NCBI GenBank assembly: GCA_018296165.2
Contig: JACKQL020000002.1
Location: 496,001 to 560,000 of the forward strand
DNA: 64,000 bases
From: Termitomyces sp. T153
Taxonomy: Eukaryota; Basidiomycota; Agaricomycetes; Agaricales; Lyophyllaceae
Reading direction: 5' to 3'
A program made the position numbers and the translations under genes. The notes beneath the pieces are model-generated. The model was not told where the DNA came from and searched no databases. It saw nothing but the letters and a program-made list of their open reading frames with translations. Shown here piece by piece: positions 23,894 through 35,400 of the stretch. Within the stretch, counting starts at the first letter, position 1, and every line of letters starts with the position of its first letter.

Positions 23894-25160
23894 CAGTGGA
23901 TCAAAAACTGTCTCAATGTTTTATACTTTTTGAAAGATGACATTGGCATGAAGGATTGGAAGTACCTGAAATTCTTGTTAAATCATGCAGGATACTATGG
24001 TATTATAGCTACAAATTGGTAGCAGGCATATGTATATGTAATTTGAATTCAAACTGATGGAGTAATGGCAATTTTAACATATTCACTCATTGAGACAGTT
24101 TTTTGAGCATCTTAACTTGGTATTTAGTACTTTGTATGTCTTCCATTTGCCTTGATAACTGCTTGAATTTCTTCTAGGCATGCTTTCTATCAGTTCTTGG
24201 CATACCTCCAGAGGTATTTCTTCCCACTTCTTTGCAACCCTCTCCCACAATTCATGCATGCCATGAGGAGGTGTTTCATACTTCTTAAGCTCCTCCTTGA
24301 GGTACTTTCAGAGGTGTTCAATGGGGTTGGGATCAGGGGATTGGGCTGGCCACCAGAGGACATCAAAGGTGTTGTCTTCAAACTACTTAATAGCCCTCTT
24401 GGAGTTGGGTTTGGGGTCATTTTTCTGTTGAAAGCAGCAGGCACCCTCCTCCATCTCCAACTTCTCAGAGCTCTTCTTTGCTCCATTATCCAAAATTTCA
24501 CAGTACTGCACTGCATTCATGATTCCCACCACCTCTACTAGCTTTCCTACCCCATTCCAACCCATACAGCCCTATATCATGAGATTATTACTTCCTCCAT
24601 GTTTCATGGTAGGCATAGTGGTTTGGTTTGAAATACCTTCTCCTTGTAGATTCCACACATACTGGTTCCCATCTAACCCAATCCTGTTAATCTTTGTCTC
24701 ATCTGTCCACAACACTCTTTTCCAATCCTCCACAGTCCAGTTCTGATGCTCTTGAGCCTATTAAGGTTGTAGTTGCTGATGATGAGCATAGGAACTTTCC
24801 TCTTTGTAGCAGACCAATACTCCTCCTCCTTCAAGATGTGGCTCAACCAACTTGGATCATTTCCAAATATAACCAAACATGGTCACATGACTCTGTTGAT
24901 ATTTCCACATGCAACTTGCTCTTTATTTCTGACTAAAATAGGGATAAACCTGCAAAGTTAAACAACTGTCTCAATGAGTGAATGTTTCAAAATGGCCATT
25001 ACTCCATCAGATTTAAATTACATAAGCATAAACACAATTTGTAGCTACAATGACATACTACTTTATATGATTCAACCAGAATTTTAGGTACTTCCAATTC
25101 TTTATGCCAATGTCATCTTTTAAAAGATACAAAACATCAGTACAGTTTTTTGAGCCACTG
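23894..25160 (-). mobile_element. Tc1/mariner element, full length with long inverted repeats
   Basis: Ends CAGTGG(A/C)TCAAAAA..., flanked by TA on both sides (23892-23893 and 25161-25162), the Tc1/mariner target. Inverted repeats of about 210 bp run at 23894-24110 and about 24950-25160. The interior on the minus strand encodes a broken DDE transposase. The element is 1267 bp. Confidence 0.88.
24190..24880 (-). pseudogene. Tc1/mariner transposase remnant
   Basis: In shifting minus-strand frames: WTDETKINRIG (first catalytic Asp), FQQKNDPKPNSK (second), and QSPDPNPIEHL (Glu of the DD34E triad), then HGMHELWERVAKKW. Stops and frameshifts are present, and the N-terminal DNA-binding domain is not seen, so the protein is incomplete and inactive. 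Confidence 0.75.
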
Positions 25161-25162
25161 TA

Positions 25163-26989
25163 CCAGACTAAAGAAATGAGGGTTACAAGTTGAGTGAGGT
25201 CTCGGAGGACCTGGTTGAGTGAAGGTAGAAGAGAAGGTGAAAACTCAAGTGGGTGGAGGTTGCTAAACACTAGCCATAGATGCTGGTTGTTCAAAGGAGG
25301 TCACAAGTGCTAAGGTCACTAGTGAAAGATTTGTCTGGAAGAGGAGGTGCTAGCACTAGCAAAGGTGTTAGTGTCAAAGAAGTAGCAAACAAGAACTTTA
25401 GGGCATTAGGATGCCTGTGGTAGAAGTCCCAGACCAGGGCTGGTGCACATACATTGGCCTATAGTTCCCAAGAAATGTCCTCAATGCCATATCCCTTCCA
25501 TTTCACCTTGAACTGCAACTTTTCCCAGAAGCCAATGTGTGTGCACCAGCCCTGGTCTGGGACTTCTACCATAGGCATCCTAATGCCCCAAAGGCAATTT
25601 AAGGTTTCCTTCCTTGTTGGAAGGATTGGAGAAGACCTTGGGCTGGATAGGATGTGTTTGAGGATGAGAGGTAGATATCATCAAGAGACATTGAGTCATA
25701 TCTTGGGAAGAAGTGCTTGATTTGCCTCAGTTCTCTTTGCACCTTCTTTCCCTTCTTTCCCAGACCATATTGACATGGATTGCCCCCATACATGCACCCC
25801 TTCATGTTCTATGCTTTATGTTGTGCTCAATCACTGATTTACCAATATTTCATTATCCACTGGACTGTTTCCTTCAATTCTAGCACTGTTAGACTTGCCT
25901 TGACTGGCACTATTCAGTAATACCTGTTTTTATACCAATCCAAGCAACAGTTCTCTCTTGGTGCCGTCATCACATTTCAAATATTAATTACAGATATCTT
26001 GTGATCTATGGAACTGTTTGCCTCAATTATTGCACCATTAGACTTGCATCAATCACTGCTTTCCAAATGATAACTAGTCCTGCACTAATCCAAGCCATGG
26101 CCATTGCTTGACATTGTCATCATCATTCATCACCTCCATCTCCCAATTCCATGACTTTGTCCTGGCTGAACCTATGTTCCAAGGTTCTTCTAGGCTGTTT
26201 CTGGTTTGCTTTCATCATTCCTTTCTATTCCTACTCATACTATCCCTCACTGTTCATTATCCAGTCCTGTATCTTGGATTATTTGCTGTGGTGCCTTGGC
26301 CTAGCACCTCCTTATATACATCACACAGAACATGAAAATATTTTGCTTTTTCACCTATATTCTGATGGATCTGACTTCTATCCATCCTCACCTTTCCAAC
26401 TCAAGATACTATTCACCATGACTCATCTTTGTTGCATATGCACCTTGCACTTTGGGCAGCATTATTCTGAGGAGGCTTTTGCCTAATTTGGAGGGTGAGG
26501 ACTCCATTGCACATGTGCCTTACACTTTCCTTCTGCAGTGATCCCTCAGCATTGGGCACACCTGTATAATTTTGGACTTGTGTCTGTTTGCTCTAGAATT
26601 GACATGTCCACTTTCCACTCTGCTTTTGCCCATCCATGTTCTGGGAATGTGGATGTTCTTTTCAGTACCCTTTCTGTAGTTGGTCACTTCTTATTCACCC
26701 ATCCACCCACTGCCTACCTTATCTCATGGATCTTCTCTCTTGATACTTGCTTTTTTTCTAAAAAAAAGGGGGGGGGGACTGTTGACTCTTGATTTTTTTT
26801 CAAAGGGGAAAGGGATATGGATGGATCTCAGGAAAAGATTTTGGAGGGCATATGGGAGGAGAGGATGGAGTGACTATGGAGTAGAGAACAGCATGACTTA
26901 GCAAATTATAAGCTGAGTTGCAAGCACAACAGGAGGAGGAATATGGCATTAGTGAGCCTTCAGAAAAAATTTTCAATTAATAATGATGG
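25163..26989. other. Old repeat-derived DNA, no gene recognised
   Basis: Apart from the inverted repeat at 25.4-25.6 kb, this holds a diverged direct repeat (about 25865-25965 and 26008-26105, both with ACTGTTT...CTCAATT and TTAGACTTGC words) and a homopolymer run of A then G at 26760-26779. No gene can be supported. Confidence 0.4.
25396..25593. repeat. Inverted repeat (63-bp arms) flanking a chromodomain remnant
   Basis: Arms 25396-25458 and 25531-25593 are reverse complements with about four mismatches, separated by 72 bases. The spacer on the minus strand reads KGYGIEDISW, a chromodomain motif as in the family C remnant at 32.6 kb. The arms also belong to the chromodomain reading (DFYHRHPNAL). 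Confidence 0.75.
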
Positions 26990-27450
26990 ATTCTGGGGCC
27001 AAGTGTAGAGCAAGGTTCAGAGTTAGCCAAGAATGTTTGAGAGTCATAACATGTGTATGGAGTTTGTAATGGTGTTAGATTCAAAAAGAACTTAGGAACA
27101 ATTAAGAAAACAGAGACAGATGAGACAAGATGGTGTTAAGACAAGACAGAAATAAAAACAACATAGATTGAGAGAAGCATGAGACTAGAGATGGAAACAG
27201 AGACAAAATGTAATGAGGAACAAGTAACCACAGGTAATGCAATATCAAAACTAGCATAATGGATGCTACTCTATGACTTATATACTAACTACTAGACCTC
27301 CTCTGGGGACTGAGGGTGCAATGGCGGGGCTCATTGGAGCCATGTGGGGTGATGAGTGTCAGTTCTAATCAGATGGTGAGCTGCAGTGATATTATGATGA
27401 GAACTGATGGGAACATAGTCTGCCCCATAGTCATTGGAGAGTTCTGGAGT
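26990..27450 (-). repeat. Family A LTR fragment, middle to 3' part, heavily decayed
   Basis: The order of landmarks (GGGCCAAGTGTAGAGCAAGG, then an A/G-rich stretch, then TATATACTAACTACTAGA) matches the minus-oriented LTR interior. Both ends are missing. Confidence 0.6.
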
Positions 27451-27645
27451 GGTTCCCAATCTGCAAAACTTCTGACACCTCTAGGACAGCAGAATACCTG
27501 TAATGCATAGGTGGAGGCCCATCTAGTATTCATATACAATAGCACTTAAGCTATCTTCAATGCATTAGAGTCAAAGGTGTCTCTGATGAGGTGGATGTAG
27601 GTGAGACAGGACTAGAGGAAGCACTCCCTACCAGAGCAAGCACCA

Positions 27646-27975
27646 TCATATGCATTTGGGAGCATGGGGCATGGGATCTGTGGTCAGAGGGACAGCAGAG
27701 CTATGGGAATAACTACTGGAGCTGCCAGGGGTAGTTCTGCCACTGGGGGTGGTGTGGAGATAGGGGGCAGGCATTCTAGCAGTACCTGGAGGGATTGGGA
27801 AATATGATTGGTGGTCTGGTGGAGGGTAGAGAGTTTGGTTGTGTGATGGGTGAGGGATGATTGAGTCAGTTGCACCTGGTTTTCTAGGTGTAGCAAGCAA
27901 GTGCAAGCTTTGTTCTGAGGGGCTGGAGCCTCTGAGGGATTGTCTGGATTGGCAAGCTGAGACATAGAATTCCAT
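27646..27975 (-). pseudogene. Possible gag N-terminal fragment
   Basis: A minus-strand frame reads MSQLANPDNPSEAPAPQNKA, then a helical stretch with heptad spacing, then a Pro-rich end. This resembles the start of Ty3/gypsy gag proteins, but no capsid motif is present. Assignment is tentative. Confidence 0.35.
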
Positions 27976-28095
27976 GGGTGCTTAAGTCTGGTGGAGAAGC
28001 AATAAATAGAGGCTTAAGGGTTCCCTGTGGGCTATGAGGGGCTTCCAGACCACAGTTAGAGACTTGTTCTGCTGTAAGGGCAACCTCTGGGAGCA

Positions 28096-28857
28096 TCACT
28101 CATTGAGACAGTTTTTTGAGCATCTCTAATTTTTGTATCTAGTACTTTATATGTCCTCCCTTTGCCTTGATAACTGCTTGAATCCTTCTAGGCCTGCTTA
28201 CTATCAGTCTTTAGCATACCTCTGCTGGTATTCAATCCCACTCCTTTGCATGCCTCTCCCACAATTCATGCACACCATGAGGAGGTGTTTCATACTGCCT
28301 AAGCTGCTTCTTGAGGTCCTCTCAGAGGTGTTCAATAGGTTTAAGATCAGGAGATTGGGCTGGCCACCAGAGGACATCAAAGGTGTTGTCTTCAAACCAC
28401 TTGTTAGCCCTCTTGGAGTTGTGTTTGGGATCATTGTCTTGTTGAAAATAGTGGGCACCCCCCTTCATCTCCAACTTTACAAAGCTCTCCTTTGCTCTGT
28501 CATCCAAGATTTCACAGTACTGCTCTGCATTCTGCTCTGCATTCATAATCCCCACTACCTCTACCAGCTTTTCTACCCTATTCCAACCCATAAAGCTCCA
28601 TACCATGAGATTATTCCCTCCTCCATGTTTCACAGTAGGTGTAGTGGTTCAGTTTGAAATGCCTTCTCCTTATAGCTTCCACATATACTACTTTCCATCT
28701 GACCCAATCCTGTTAATTTTTGTCTCATCTGTCCACAACACTCTTTTCCAGTCCTCCATAGTTCAGGTCTGATGCTCTTGAGCTTATTTAAGTATAGTAT
28801 TTTACATGATTTAACCAGAATTTTAAATACTTCCAATCCTTCATGCCTGTCAGGTTC
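28096..28857 (-). mobile_element. Second Tc1/mariner copy, both ends lost
   Basis: Starts inside the left inverted repeat (CACTCATTGAGACAG) and stops inside the right one (TTCATGCC) where a family A LTR begins. It is homologous throughout to 24084-25120. Minus-strand coding includes FQQDNDPKHNSKRANKWFED and WPAQSPDLKPIEHL, better preserved than in the first copy. Confidence 0.8.
28322..28633 (-). pseudogene. Tc1/mariner transposase remnant, catalytic core
   Basis: One open stretch of 103 codons covers KHGGGNNLMVWSFMGW, the second catalytic Asp in QQDNDPKH, and the Glu in SPDLKPIEHL. A 12-bp-scale duplication (NAEQNAEQ) is seen near 28526. Upstream coding for the first Asp (WTDETKINRIGSDG) is in another frame at about 28700-28745. 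It is inactive. Confidence 0.75.
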
Positions 28858-29095
28858 TGCTGACCATGGGGGCTCAGCTTAACTGGGCAAGTCCTTACTA
28901 GGCAGACACAATGTCCTGCACTGATAGTCTAGCATTTTAGAGAGGTCCAGACTTCAGATACTTGTAAGAGTAAGCCAGAGAAAGCAGTCTGAGAAAGTCC
29001 AGGGTGGCCTGGGGAAGTCTAAGACAAGGTATGAGGAAGGTTTGAGCTTGGAAAAGACTCAGGTACAAGCCCAGAGACAAGTATTTGTCACAACC
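28858..29095 (-). repeat. Family A LTR fragment (minus orientation)
   Basis: Starts TGTCAGGTTCTGCTGACC and runs about 240 bases before a plus-oriented LTR begins at 29096. It interrupts the inverted repeat of the second Tc1 copy. Confidence 0.65.
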
Positions 29096-30103
29096 TGGTC
29101 CCAGAAACTCCCAACCTCTTTTCAAACTGCCTTGCTTTCCAGGAGTTCCCTTCAACACCCCCTTGACTTTCCCAACCTTTGTTGACCCACAGTGCCCACT
29201 CCAGCTAACTCTAACACTTCTCCAGCAAACACCAATGGCCCCCTGACTAACTTTGATGCATTATCTGCAGGTCCCAGCACTTCTCTTTTCCCCTTCTGAG
29301 CCCTCCAAACTCTCCCTCACTGTTCCTGATGCTAGCATACATCACTGATTAGTCACCCCAACTTACTCAACCAGCTCTGGAACATCACAACAACCCTGGA
29401 GCAGCCCATGTTCCCATCTGATCCTATCAGTATATTACCATGGCCTGCCCACTGATCATAACCAAAATCTGTTGACTTTACATGGCTCCAACAAGCCTCA
29501 CTGCCAGATCTGCTGTCTCCAGAGTTGCCCCAGTAGTTAGTATATAAATCATAGGGTAGTATCCCTTACTCTAGACTTGATATTGACATTGCTTGCTTGG
29601 TACTTGTGTCTTGTGTTCTCTCTCTGTTACATTTCCTGGTCTTCTCTCTATTCTGTTTTTAGTCTTAAATCTATCTTTTTCTCAGTTCTGTCTTGCCTTG
29701 CTCACCTCTCTTTCCTTTATTGTTTCTAAGTTCCTTTTAACTCTGATGTCATTACAAACTCCATGCACATGCTACAACCCCTTCAAAACATTCATAAGCT
29801 AACTCCAGGCCTCACTTTATGCTCAGTTCCAAGACCCATCACTTTTAATTGATTCCTCATCAAAACTCCAGCTCTGCCCCCATCACTTGCAAAGCCTCTG
29901 CTTACCTCACCACCTATACATTCACTTATGGACTTGTACCTGATGCACCTCTACACTCAAACTTACCATACCTGGTCTTAGACTCCCCCAGACTGCCCCT
30001 GACTTGCTTGGACCATTCCCCTTCCCTTACTCTTGCAAGTATCTGGAGTCCAGACCACTCCAGAGTGCTAGGTTATAAGCACAGGACATTGTGTCTGCCT
30101 AGC
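29096..30103 (+). repeat. Family A LTR, 3' end lost
   Basis: Starts TGTCACAACC and is very like 41900-42718, including the TATATAAATC box near 29540 and the CTAGACTTGATATTG start-site motif. It stops at GTCTGCCTAG before the usual end. Few CG remain. Confidence 0.7.
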
Positions 30104-30216
30104 TCCTTCCATGTGCAACAAGAAGAACCCACCAGAGTATGAAGCAAAGCTTTACCAACTATTCCCTGCCAGCAAGAAGAGCTTAACATCACAATCAACA
30201 TTCTGAGGACCCTCAA

Positions 30217-30371
30217 TGTCATGACCCACTCCCAGACCTCCAGACCTCTCCCCAAGCCACCCTGCCTCCCTAGAGTTTTCCCCAACACCACCCCAACTCA
30301 TCCCCAACCTTTGTTCACCCATGGCAACCATCCTGGCTAACTCCAACACTTCCTTGGCAAACTCCAACAAC
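30217..30371 (+). repeat. Family A LTR, first 150 bases only
   Basis: Starts TGTCATGACCCACTCC and is cut by a family C LTR at 30372. Confidence 0.6.
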
Positions 30372-30630
30372 TGTAAAGATGACCTCCAGGAGTGGCAGCT
30401 CAGAGTCACACAGATAGCACAGGGGAATCCAAAGTATATTAGCAAGTAGACAACAATACAGCAGTAACTAATCATCTAGTAGAGGGGAATCCAAAGAGAA
30501 CAAGTCTAAGGATCCCTGCTACTTGGTGTAGCATATCAGTGAGCAACAGAGGCATGGGAACAGCTATACAGAAGACCAGAGCTACTCCCAATCCTAGGGA
30601 AGTGATCAATGAGGTAATATGGAAAGTCCA
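30372..30630 (-). repeat. Family C LTR fragment
   Basis: TGTAAAGATGACCTCC...CAGAGTCACACAG matches 32143-32400 closely. It is truncated on the right at the AGGTAATATG word. Confidence 0.65.
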
Positions 30631-30759
30631 GTTGTTATGTAGCACTAACTCCTTCTTTGCAGAACTATTGGCAGTGGTGGTAGGGCCATCTGGGGGCACC
30701 CCCCCCCCCAGGCCTTGGGGTTGTTGACTTGACCAGCTCCTGCCTGGCCCATGTGATTG

Positions 30760-31790
30760 TCAAGGCCTAGCCTGGGCTCTGGGATGATCCAGGTTGTTCC
30801 CAATGCTCAGCAGATCCCACAAGCAGAGGTGATGCCAGAGCAGTTTGTGGAGGCACTGGGGCAGCTATGGAGTTCCCCCATGTTGGAGTGGTGTCAGGTG
30901 GAAGCTCCAGTAAGTTCCTTGCTATAGTTTGTTGAGTTCTGGCTAATTGAGTCCTTCCATCCAGTGCACTCCCTGTGTCTGGCATGGGAAGCAATGCAAG
31001 TTTGAGGCACTGGTGGAGAGTTCCTGTTGGGACTTGTTCATCTACCTCCCTTGTCAACTCTGGCATAAGAGGTGTTAGCTGTCAAGGGAATGGTGAGTGG
31101 CATGTATGGCTGCAGAGCAAGGTTGAGAGCAGGCTTAGGTGGGGGAGCAGTTGGAGGACAGGTGGAGGGCTAGAGTATTGGACAGCAGGGTCCTGTTGAG
31201 GAAGGTGGGTCCACTGTGGGGCGGTTGCAAGGAGAAGGCAGCAGTCACATGGGACAAGGAAAAGTGCAGGGCATCTCCTCCTCTAGAGGCTGGCCTAAGT
31301 AAGAGGCCTCATGTTGACACAATGATGCAGGCTCCCCAGGGCCCCACATGTACTTCCCAGGCTAGGGGGCTCTAGTAGGGCACTCTGCAGGCTCCTCTAG
31401 ACCTGTGTCTCCAGCATTGGGGGTGTCTGAGGTAGTGCTCCTGGTAGCAGAGCAGTTGTTACAGTGATGGGTTGAAACATTGACAAGGCTGCTGGCAGTG
31501 CAAGAGGGGGAGGTTTGTCAGGTATCTGAGGATTGGGATGTGGCATAGCAGGAGCAGGGGGTTGCTGCCCAAAGGGCCATGAAGTGTGCACTGGAGATTC
31601 AGGAGCTGTGGAAGCAGTTGGCCTAGTTGAAGGTGTGGGATACAAGGGAGGCAGAGGTGCAGTTGAAGGAGTTGGAGGCATGGGTGGGTCAGAGGGTACC
31701 CAATGTGGGGGTGCCCTGGGCTGTGGTGGAGGCAGGGAGGTGATGGGAGGAATGGCTTGCCAATAAGGCAGCTTTAGGGCAGCAAGAGGT
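30760..31790 (+). pseudogene. Retroelement accessory gene, six-cysteine cluster plus coiled coil (family C/A-like copy)
   Basis: Aligns with 53400-54250. The exon end GTGGTGTCAGGTGGAAGCTCCA is followed by an intron (GTAAGT...CCAG) ending directly before TGC. The next exon encodes CTPCVWHGKQCKF and LPCQLWHKRC, so C-x2-C-x6-C ... C-x2-C-x6-C is recognisable; the fourth Cys is now Tyr. Near 31545-31700 a frame with QRAMKCALEIQELWKQLA and REAEVQLKELEAWV is coiled-coil-like, as in the family A gene. Stops and near absence of CG show decay. Confidence 0.6.
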
Positions 31791-31875
31791 GCTCCATATG
31801 TTAATCCCATTTCTTTTATCTCTGCTGTAGCTCTGGACCTCATCATTTGCTCAGTTCTGAAACTCATCAACATCC

Positions 31876-32142
31876 ATTGATCCCCCATCAAACTCCAACC
31901 CTACTCCCATCACTTGCATAGCCTCTGTTTGCCCGCACCATTAATACTTGCCTCTAGACTTGTACCTGGAACTTTCCCAAGCCCAACCCTTCCTTGTACC
32001 TTGTCTTAGACTTCTCCAGACCACTTTGGACTTGCTCAGACCACTCTTCTTGACTTACTCTTGTAAGTATCTGAAGTCTGGACCTCTCCAAAGTGCTAAC
32101 TTATCAGTGCAGGACATTGCATCTGCCTAGTAAGGACTCACC
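31876..32142 (+). repeat. Family A LTR fragment, 3' part
   Basis: Begins at ATTGATCCCCCATCAAACTCC and runs to CTAGTAAGGACTCACC, then is cut by the family C LTR. Confidence 0.6.
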
Positions 32143-32511
32143 TGTAAGAGCAACCTCTAAAGCAGTGGATCAGAGTCACACAGCTAGCAGAGTGAAATCT
32201 GAAGTATATTAGCAGAGTGGACAATGATACAATCAGTAACTAATCACCTAGCAAAGGAGAATCCAAAGAGAACAAGGCTAAAGATTCCTGCTGCTTGGTG
32301 TGGCACATCAGCAGGTGGCAGAGGCATGGGAACAATTGTACAGATGACCAGAGCTACTTCTAACCCTAGGGTAATGATTGCTGAGGTAATATGAAGAACC
32401 CTGCAGTTCTCCAGAGATCTCTGGGGCTCTTTTTAGAACCATGAAGATGTCAAACAAGCTGCAGAGGTGCTGAAACAAGTTGTGGAGGTCAGAAATAGAA
32501 GTCCCCTGACA
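32143..32511 (-). repeat. Family C LTR (3' LTR of a minus-oriented element)
   Basis: In minus orientation it runs TGTCAGGGGACTTC to TTGCTCTTACA. A minus-strand purine tract AGAGGGGGAG at 32514-32523 precedes it, as expected for a 3' LTR. It is only about 370 bp, much shorter than A or B LTRs. Confidence 0.7.
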
Positions 32512-32537
32512 TTACTCCCCCTCTAGCATGTAGCATC

Positions 32538-32840
32538 TCAACATGTGGAGTAAAAGAAGTCCCTGATCACTTGGTCCACTGGTGAAATAGGGTAGATCTC
32601 TTGTATGGTGCACAGGGCATCTGGATGTCTCCAGTGAAACTCCTTGACAAGTCCGGTGGCATGTATGTTCTCCCACAACTCCCAGGAGATATCCTCAATC
32701 CCATAGCCCTTCCACTCCACCTTGTGTTGTAGTCATCTCCAGAATAAATGGTTATCCAGGATTTTCTCCACCTTGTATTCCTTGTTGTTGCTGACTACCA
32801 TGGGGGGTGATGGAGGCAGTTACAATAGGTGTGGAGTGGA
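32538..32840 (-). pseudogene. Family C pol end with chromodomain
   Basis: Minus-strand reading NKEYKVEKILDNHL, then after a stop VEWKGYGIEDISWELWENI and FHWRHPDAL: a typical chromodomain at the C-terminus of a chromovirus integrase. The domain targets integration to modified chromatin in related elements. The rest of pol is cut off near 32840 where family B DNA begins. Confidence 0.7.
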
Positions 32841-32852
32841 GCAGGGGCCATG

Positions 32853-35400
32853 GGGGCATTGTTAGTGCAAATTAAGGTGACATTGAGGAGGCTGGGCCCT
32901 TGACTTCTAAGCATGTGGCTGGTGGCATTGCTAAGGGATTGGCAACAACTCTAAAGGGAAAAGGCAAAGGCAAAGGCAAGGCCAGAGAGGAGAAGGAGGA
33001 GGAGAAATATTTTGAAGTAAGCCCTTGTCACTATTCCTTGGTGATTTTTGCTAACATCTTCACAGGAACTTATCAAGGATTTGTTTACTGACCAACACTT
33101 GGCAACTCAGCTTTGCTGGCAAAAGGCCTCAATAGTGGTGGACACAGGAATGGAAGCTGGAGTAGTGTTGGAGAAGGCAAAGAGAAGACAACAGTGTTGC
33201 TAGAGAAGTAACAAGCTTTTAAACAGCAGCAAGGAGCTGTGAGTTTTTAGTGGTCTTCACTAACACAGTCACTAACAATCCTTCCACAGTGTGAAGGTGG
33301 CCTCAGTTTGACAGGCCCAGGTGTGGCAGAGGGAGTTGGCAAGAAGGGAGAGCCAATACAGGTCAAGCATTCTAGCTTGCACCTGTCAACTTTACAAGAT
33401 AGGATAGAAGTGGGAGGAAGCAGTGTTGCTAAAAGCAGGCAGCAGGAGAAGAGTTTTGAGGTGGTGGAGAGTGAGGACAAGGGTAGCAATAGGGATGACA
33501 ATGATGGTAGCAACAACAGCAATGATGTGCCCCTGGCATGTAAACAATCAGCAAGTCCAGCATCTGTTGCTAGTGCTAAGCAACCAAGGACTGTCACTAG
33601 TAAGGAGAGAGAGGGGGAACTGGTGAACATGGAGATGAGAGAGAAGACTCCCTTAGTGACAATCACTGAGGTCAAGCCAGCAATTGATGGAGGGGAAGTT
33701 GAAGGTGGGCAAGAGATCAAGAAAGAAGTGATGGAGGTGGAGAAGGCTGAGGAGAGTGAGGAGGAAGTTATTTGATGATGGGTAAGTGTTTTTGTTTGCT
33801 ATGTTTCTTTCACTAACAGTTTTGCTAGGGGACCTGGAGCAGCACACTGCTGTGACAGGTTGGCAACAACAAACTGGAGTGGCTGGGAGAAGACCTAGCC
33901 TTGCTGGCACTGCTAATGCCAGCAACATCACTTTAAGGATACAATGAGAGGGCAGCAGGGGTAGAGAGGCAGTTCAGGAGGGAGTTGGAGAGGGCAAGGG
34001 AGAAATAGCTAGAGGCAAGAGCAAGGTTTTGTCAGGTTCCGCTGACCTCAGGGGCTCAGCTGCACTGGGCAAGTCCTTACTAGGCGGGCGTGATCCCCTT
34101 GCACTGGTAACTGAACACTCAAAAATGTTCTGGGCACTGATGGCTTGTGTGGATAGTCGGTGGGGTGTGCTCCGGACAGATCCAGGGAGGTCCGGAGAAG
34201 TCGGATTGCGGGGAAACGGGACGGTCTTGGCGGGGTTCAGGCAGAAGACTGTATGGGAGATTCGCAGAAGCAAAGGAGTGGGCGGCTGTGTAATCAATGG
34301 GAGCAGAGCTGGGGTTTGATGGGAGATCAATTGGAGTTGATGGAGTCCGGGACTGAGCAAAGAGCAAGGTTCGGACCTTGTGAAAGAGTGTCGGGGTTCG
34401 TGATTGTAATTGCGGAGTTTGTGAGGTTGTTTAGGTTGATGAGGACTTGGGCACAATGGCCGGACGGAGTCACCGGGACAGTGTCAGACAAAATGGAATG
34501 GAGTCAATATGGAACAAGAGTAGATTTGAGTGGAGATATCAAATGATAATGAGAACAATAATGAAATGGAGACAAGACAAGACCGGGAGACTGAGATAAG
34601 ACAGGGAGACTGAGATAAGACTGGGAGACTGAGAGTAAGGAGAACAAGATATGAAACACAAAACACAAAACACAAAACACAAAACACAAAACACAAAACA
34701 CGGGAAGAGACAATCAGACCATAGGTAACATTAAGCAATATCAAGACTAGAGTATGAAGAGCTACTTGACGGCTTATATACTGACTACTGGAGAACTTCG
34801 GGGTATGTTGGCTGCGGCGGCAGGGCTTGGTGGAGCTCAATGGAGTGGGCGGGTGTTGGTTGCAATTGAGGATCGGGCCATGCTGATACATTGATGGGAT
34901 CATTTGGGAACGCAGGTCGTCCCGAGGTTGTCATGATACTCTGGAATGGGTCAGAGGAACCAGGGTGTTGAGTTGATGATGGGTGGCAAAGATTGGGAAC
35001 AGCGGGGGTGGTTCTCGGGGTTCGGGAGATCCAGAGTAAGTGTCAGTGGCTGTGGGGAAGGCGTCGAAGTTGGCCAGGGGGCCATCGGAGTTAGCCGGGG
35101 AGGTGTCGGAGTTAGCCAAAATAGGCGTGGGGCATGGGCGGAAGTTTGGCGGAGCATTGGGGGTTTTTTGGGGAATCGGGGGGGTGCTGGACGATGTGCG
35201 GGGGTCCAGGGGACAGGTCGTGACAGGTTTGCTGTTGCCAAGCAATTGCTAGCAGCAGTAGCAGACTATTGGGGTGACTGTCAGACATTCTTGGCCTGGC
35301 AGGAGGAGAACAGAGTTGGTGAAGAAGACTGGGAGGAGGGGGAGATGGGGGATGTGCTCAGCAATGATGCCAACTTGATGCCTAGAAACTGCTGCTCCCT
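32853..35400 (+). pseudogene. Retroelement accessory gene (family B copy 2), split by a solo LTR
   Basis: Homologous to 4260-5773. The first recognisable exon (from about 32853) is followed by ELIKDLFTDQHLATQLCWQK-like coding. Next comes an intron whose AG lies at about 33289. The cysteine-cluster exon seen in copy 1 is missing at this point. A long open part (33308-33775) is Ser/Asp/Glu-rich. The last coiled-coil-like exon begins near 33860 and is interrupted by the LTR at 34030-35225, then finishes with LAAVADYWGDCQTFLAWQEE to about 35400. Confidence 0.6.
34030..35225 (-). repeat. Family A solo LTR with perfect 5-bp target duplication
   Basis: Starts TGTCAGGTTCCGCTGAC and ends GACAGGTCGTGACA. 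Flanking GGTTT (34025-34029 and 35226-35230) is a perfect target duplication. A short run of AAACAC repeats lies near 34657-34700. CG content is high compared with the flanks, so this is a young insertion. Confidence 0.92.

Noticed and set aside
31397..31891. 164-codon Pro-rich minus-strand frame
   Set aside because: Lies opposite the coiled-coil part of the decayed accessory gene; Pro-rich reading is what the reverse strand of Glu/Leu-rich coding gives.
34657..34700. AAACAC repeats taken as a possible CRISPR or satellite
   Set aside because: Short microsatellite within the LTR of a eukaryotic element; no spacers.
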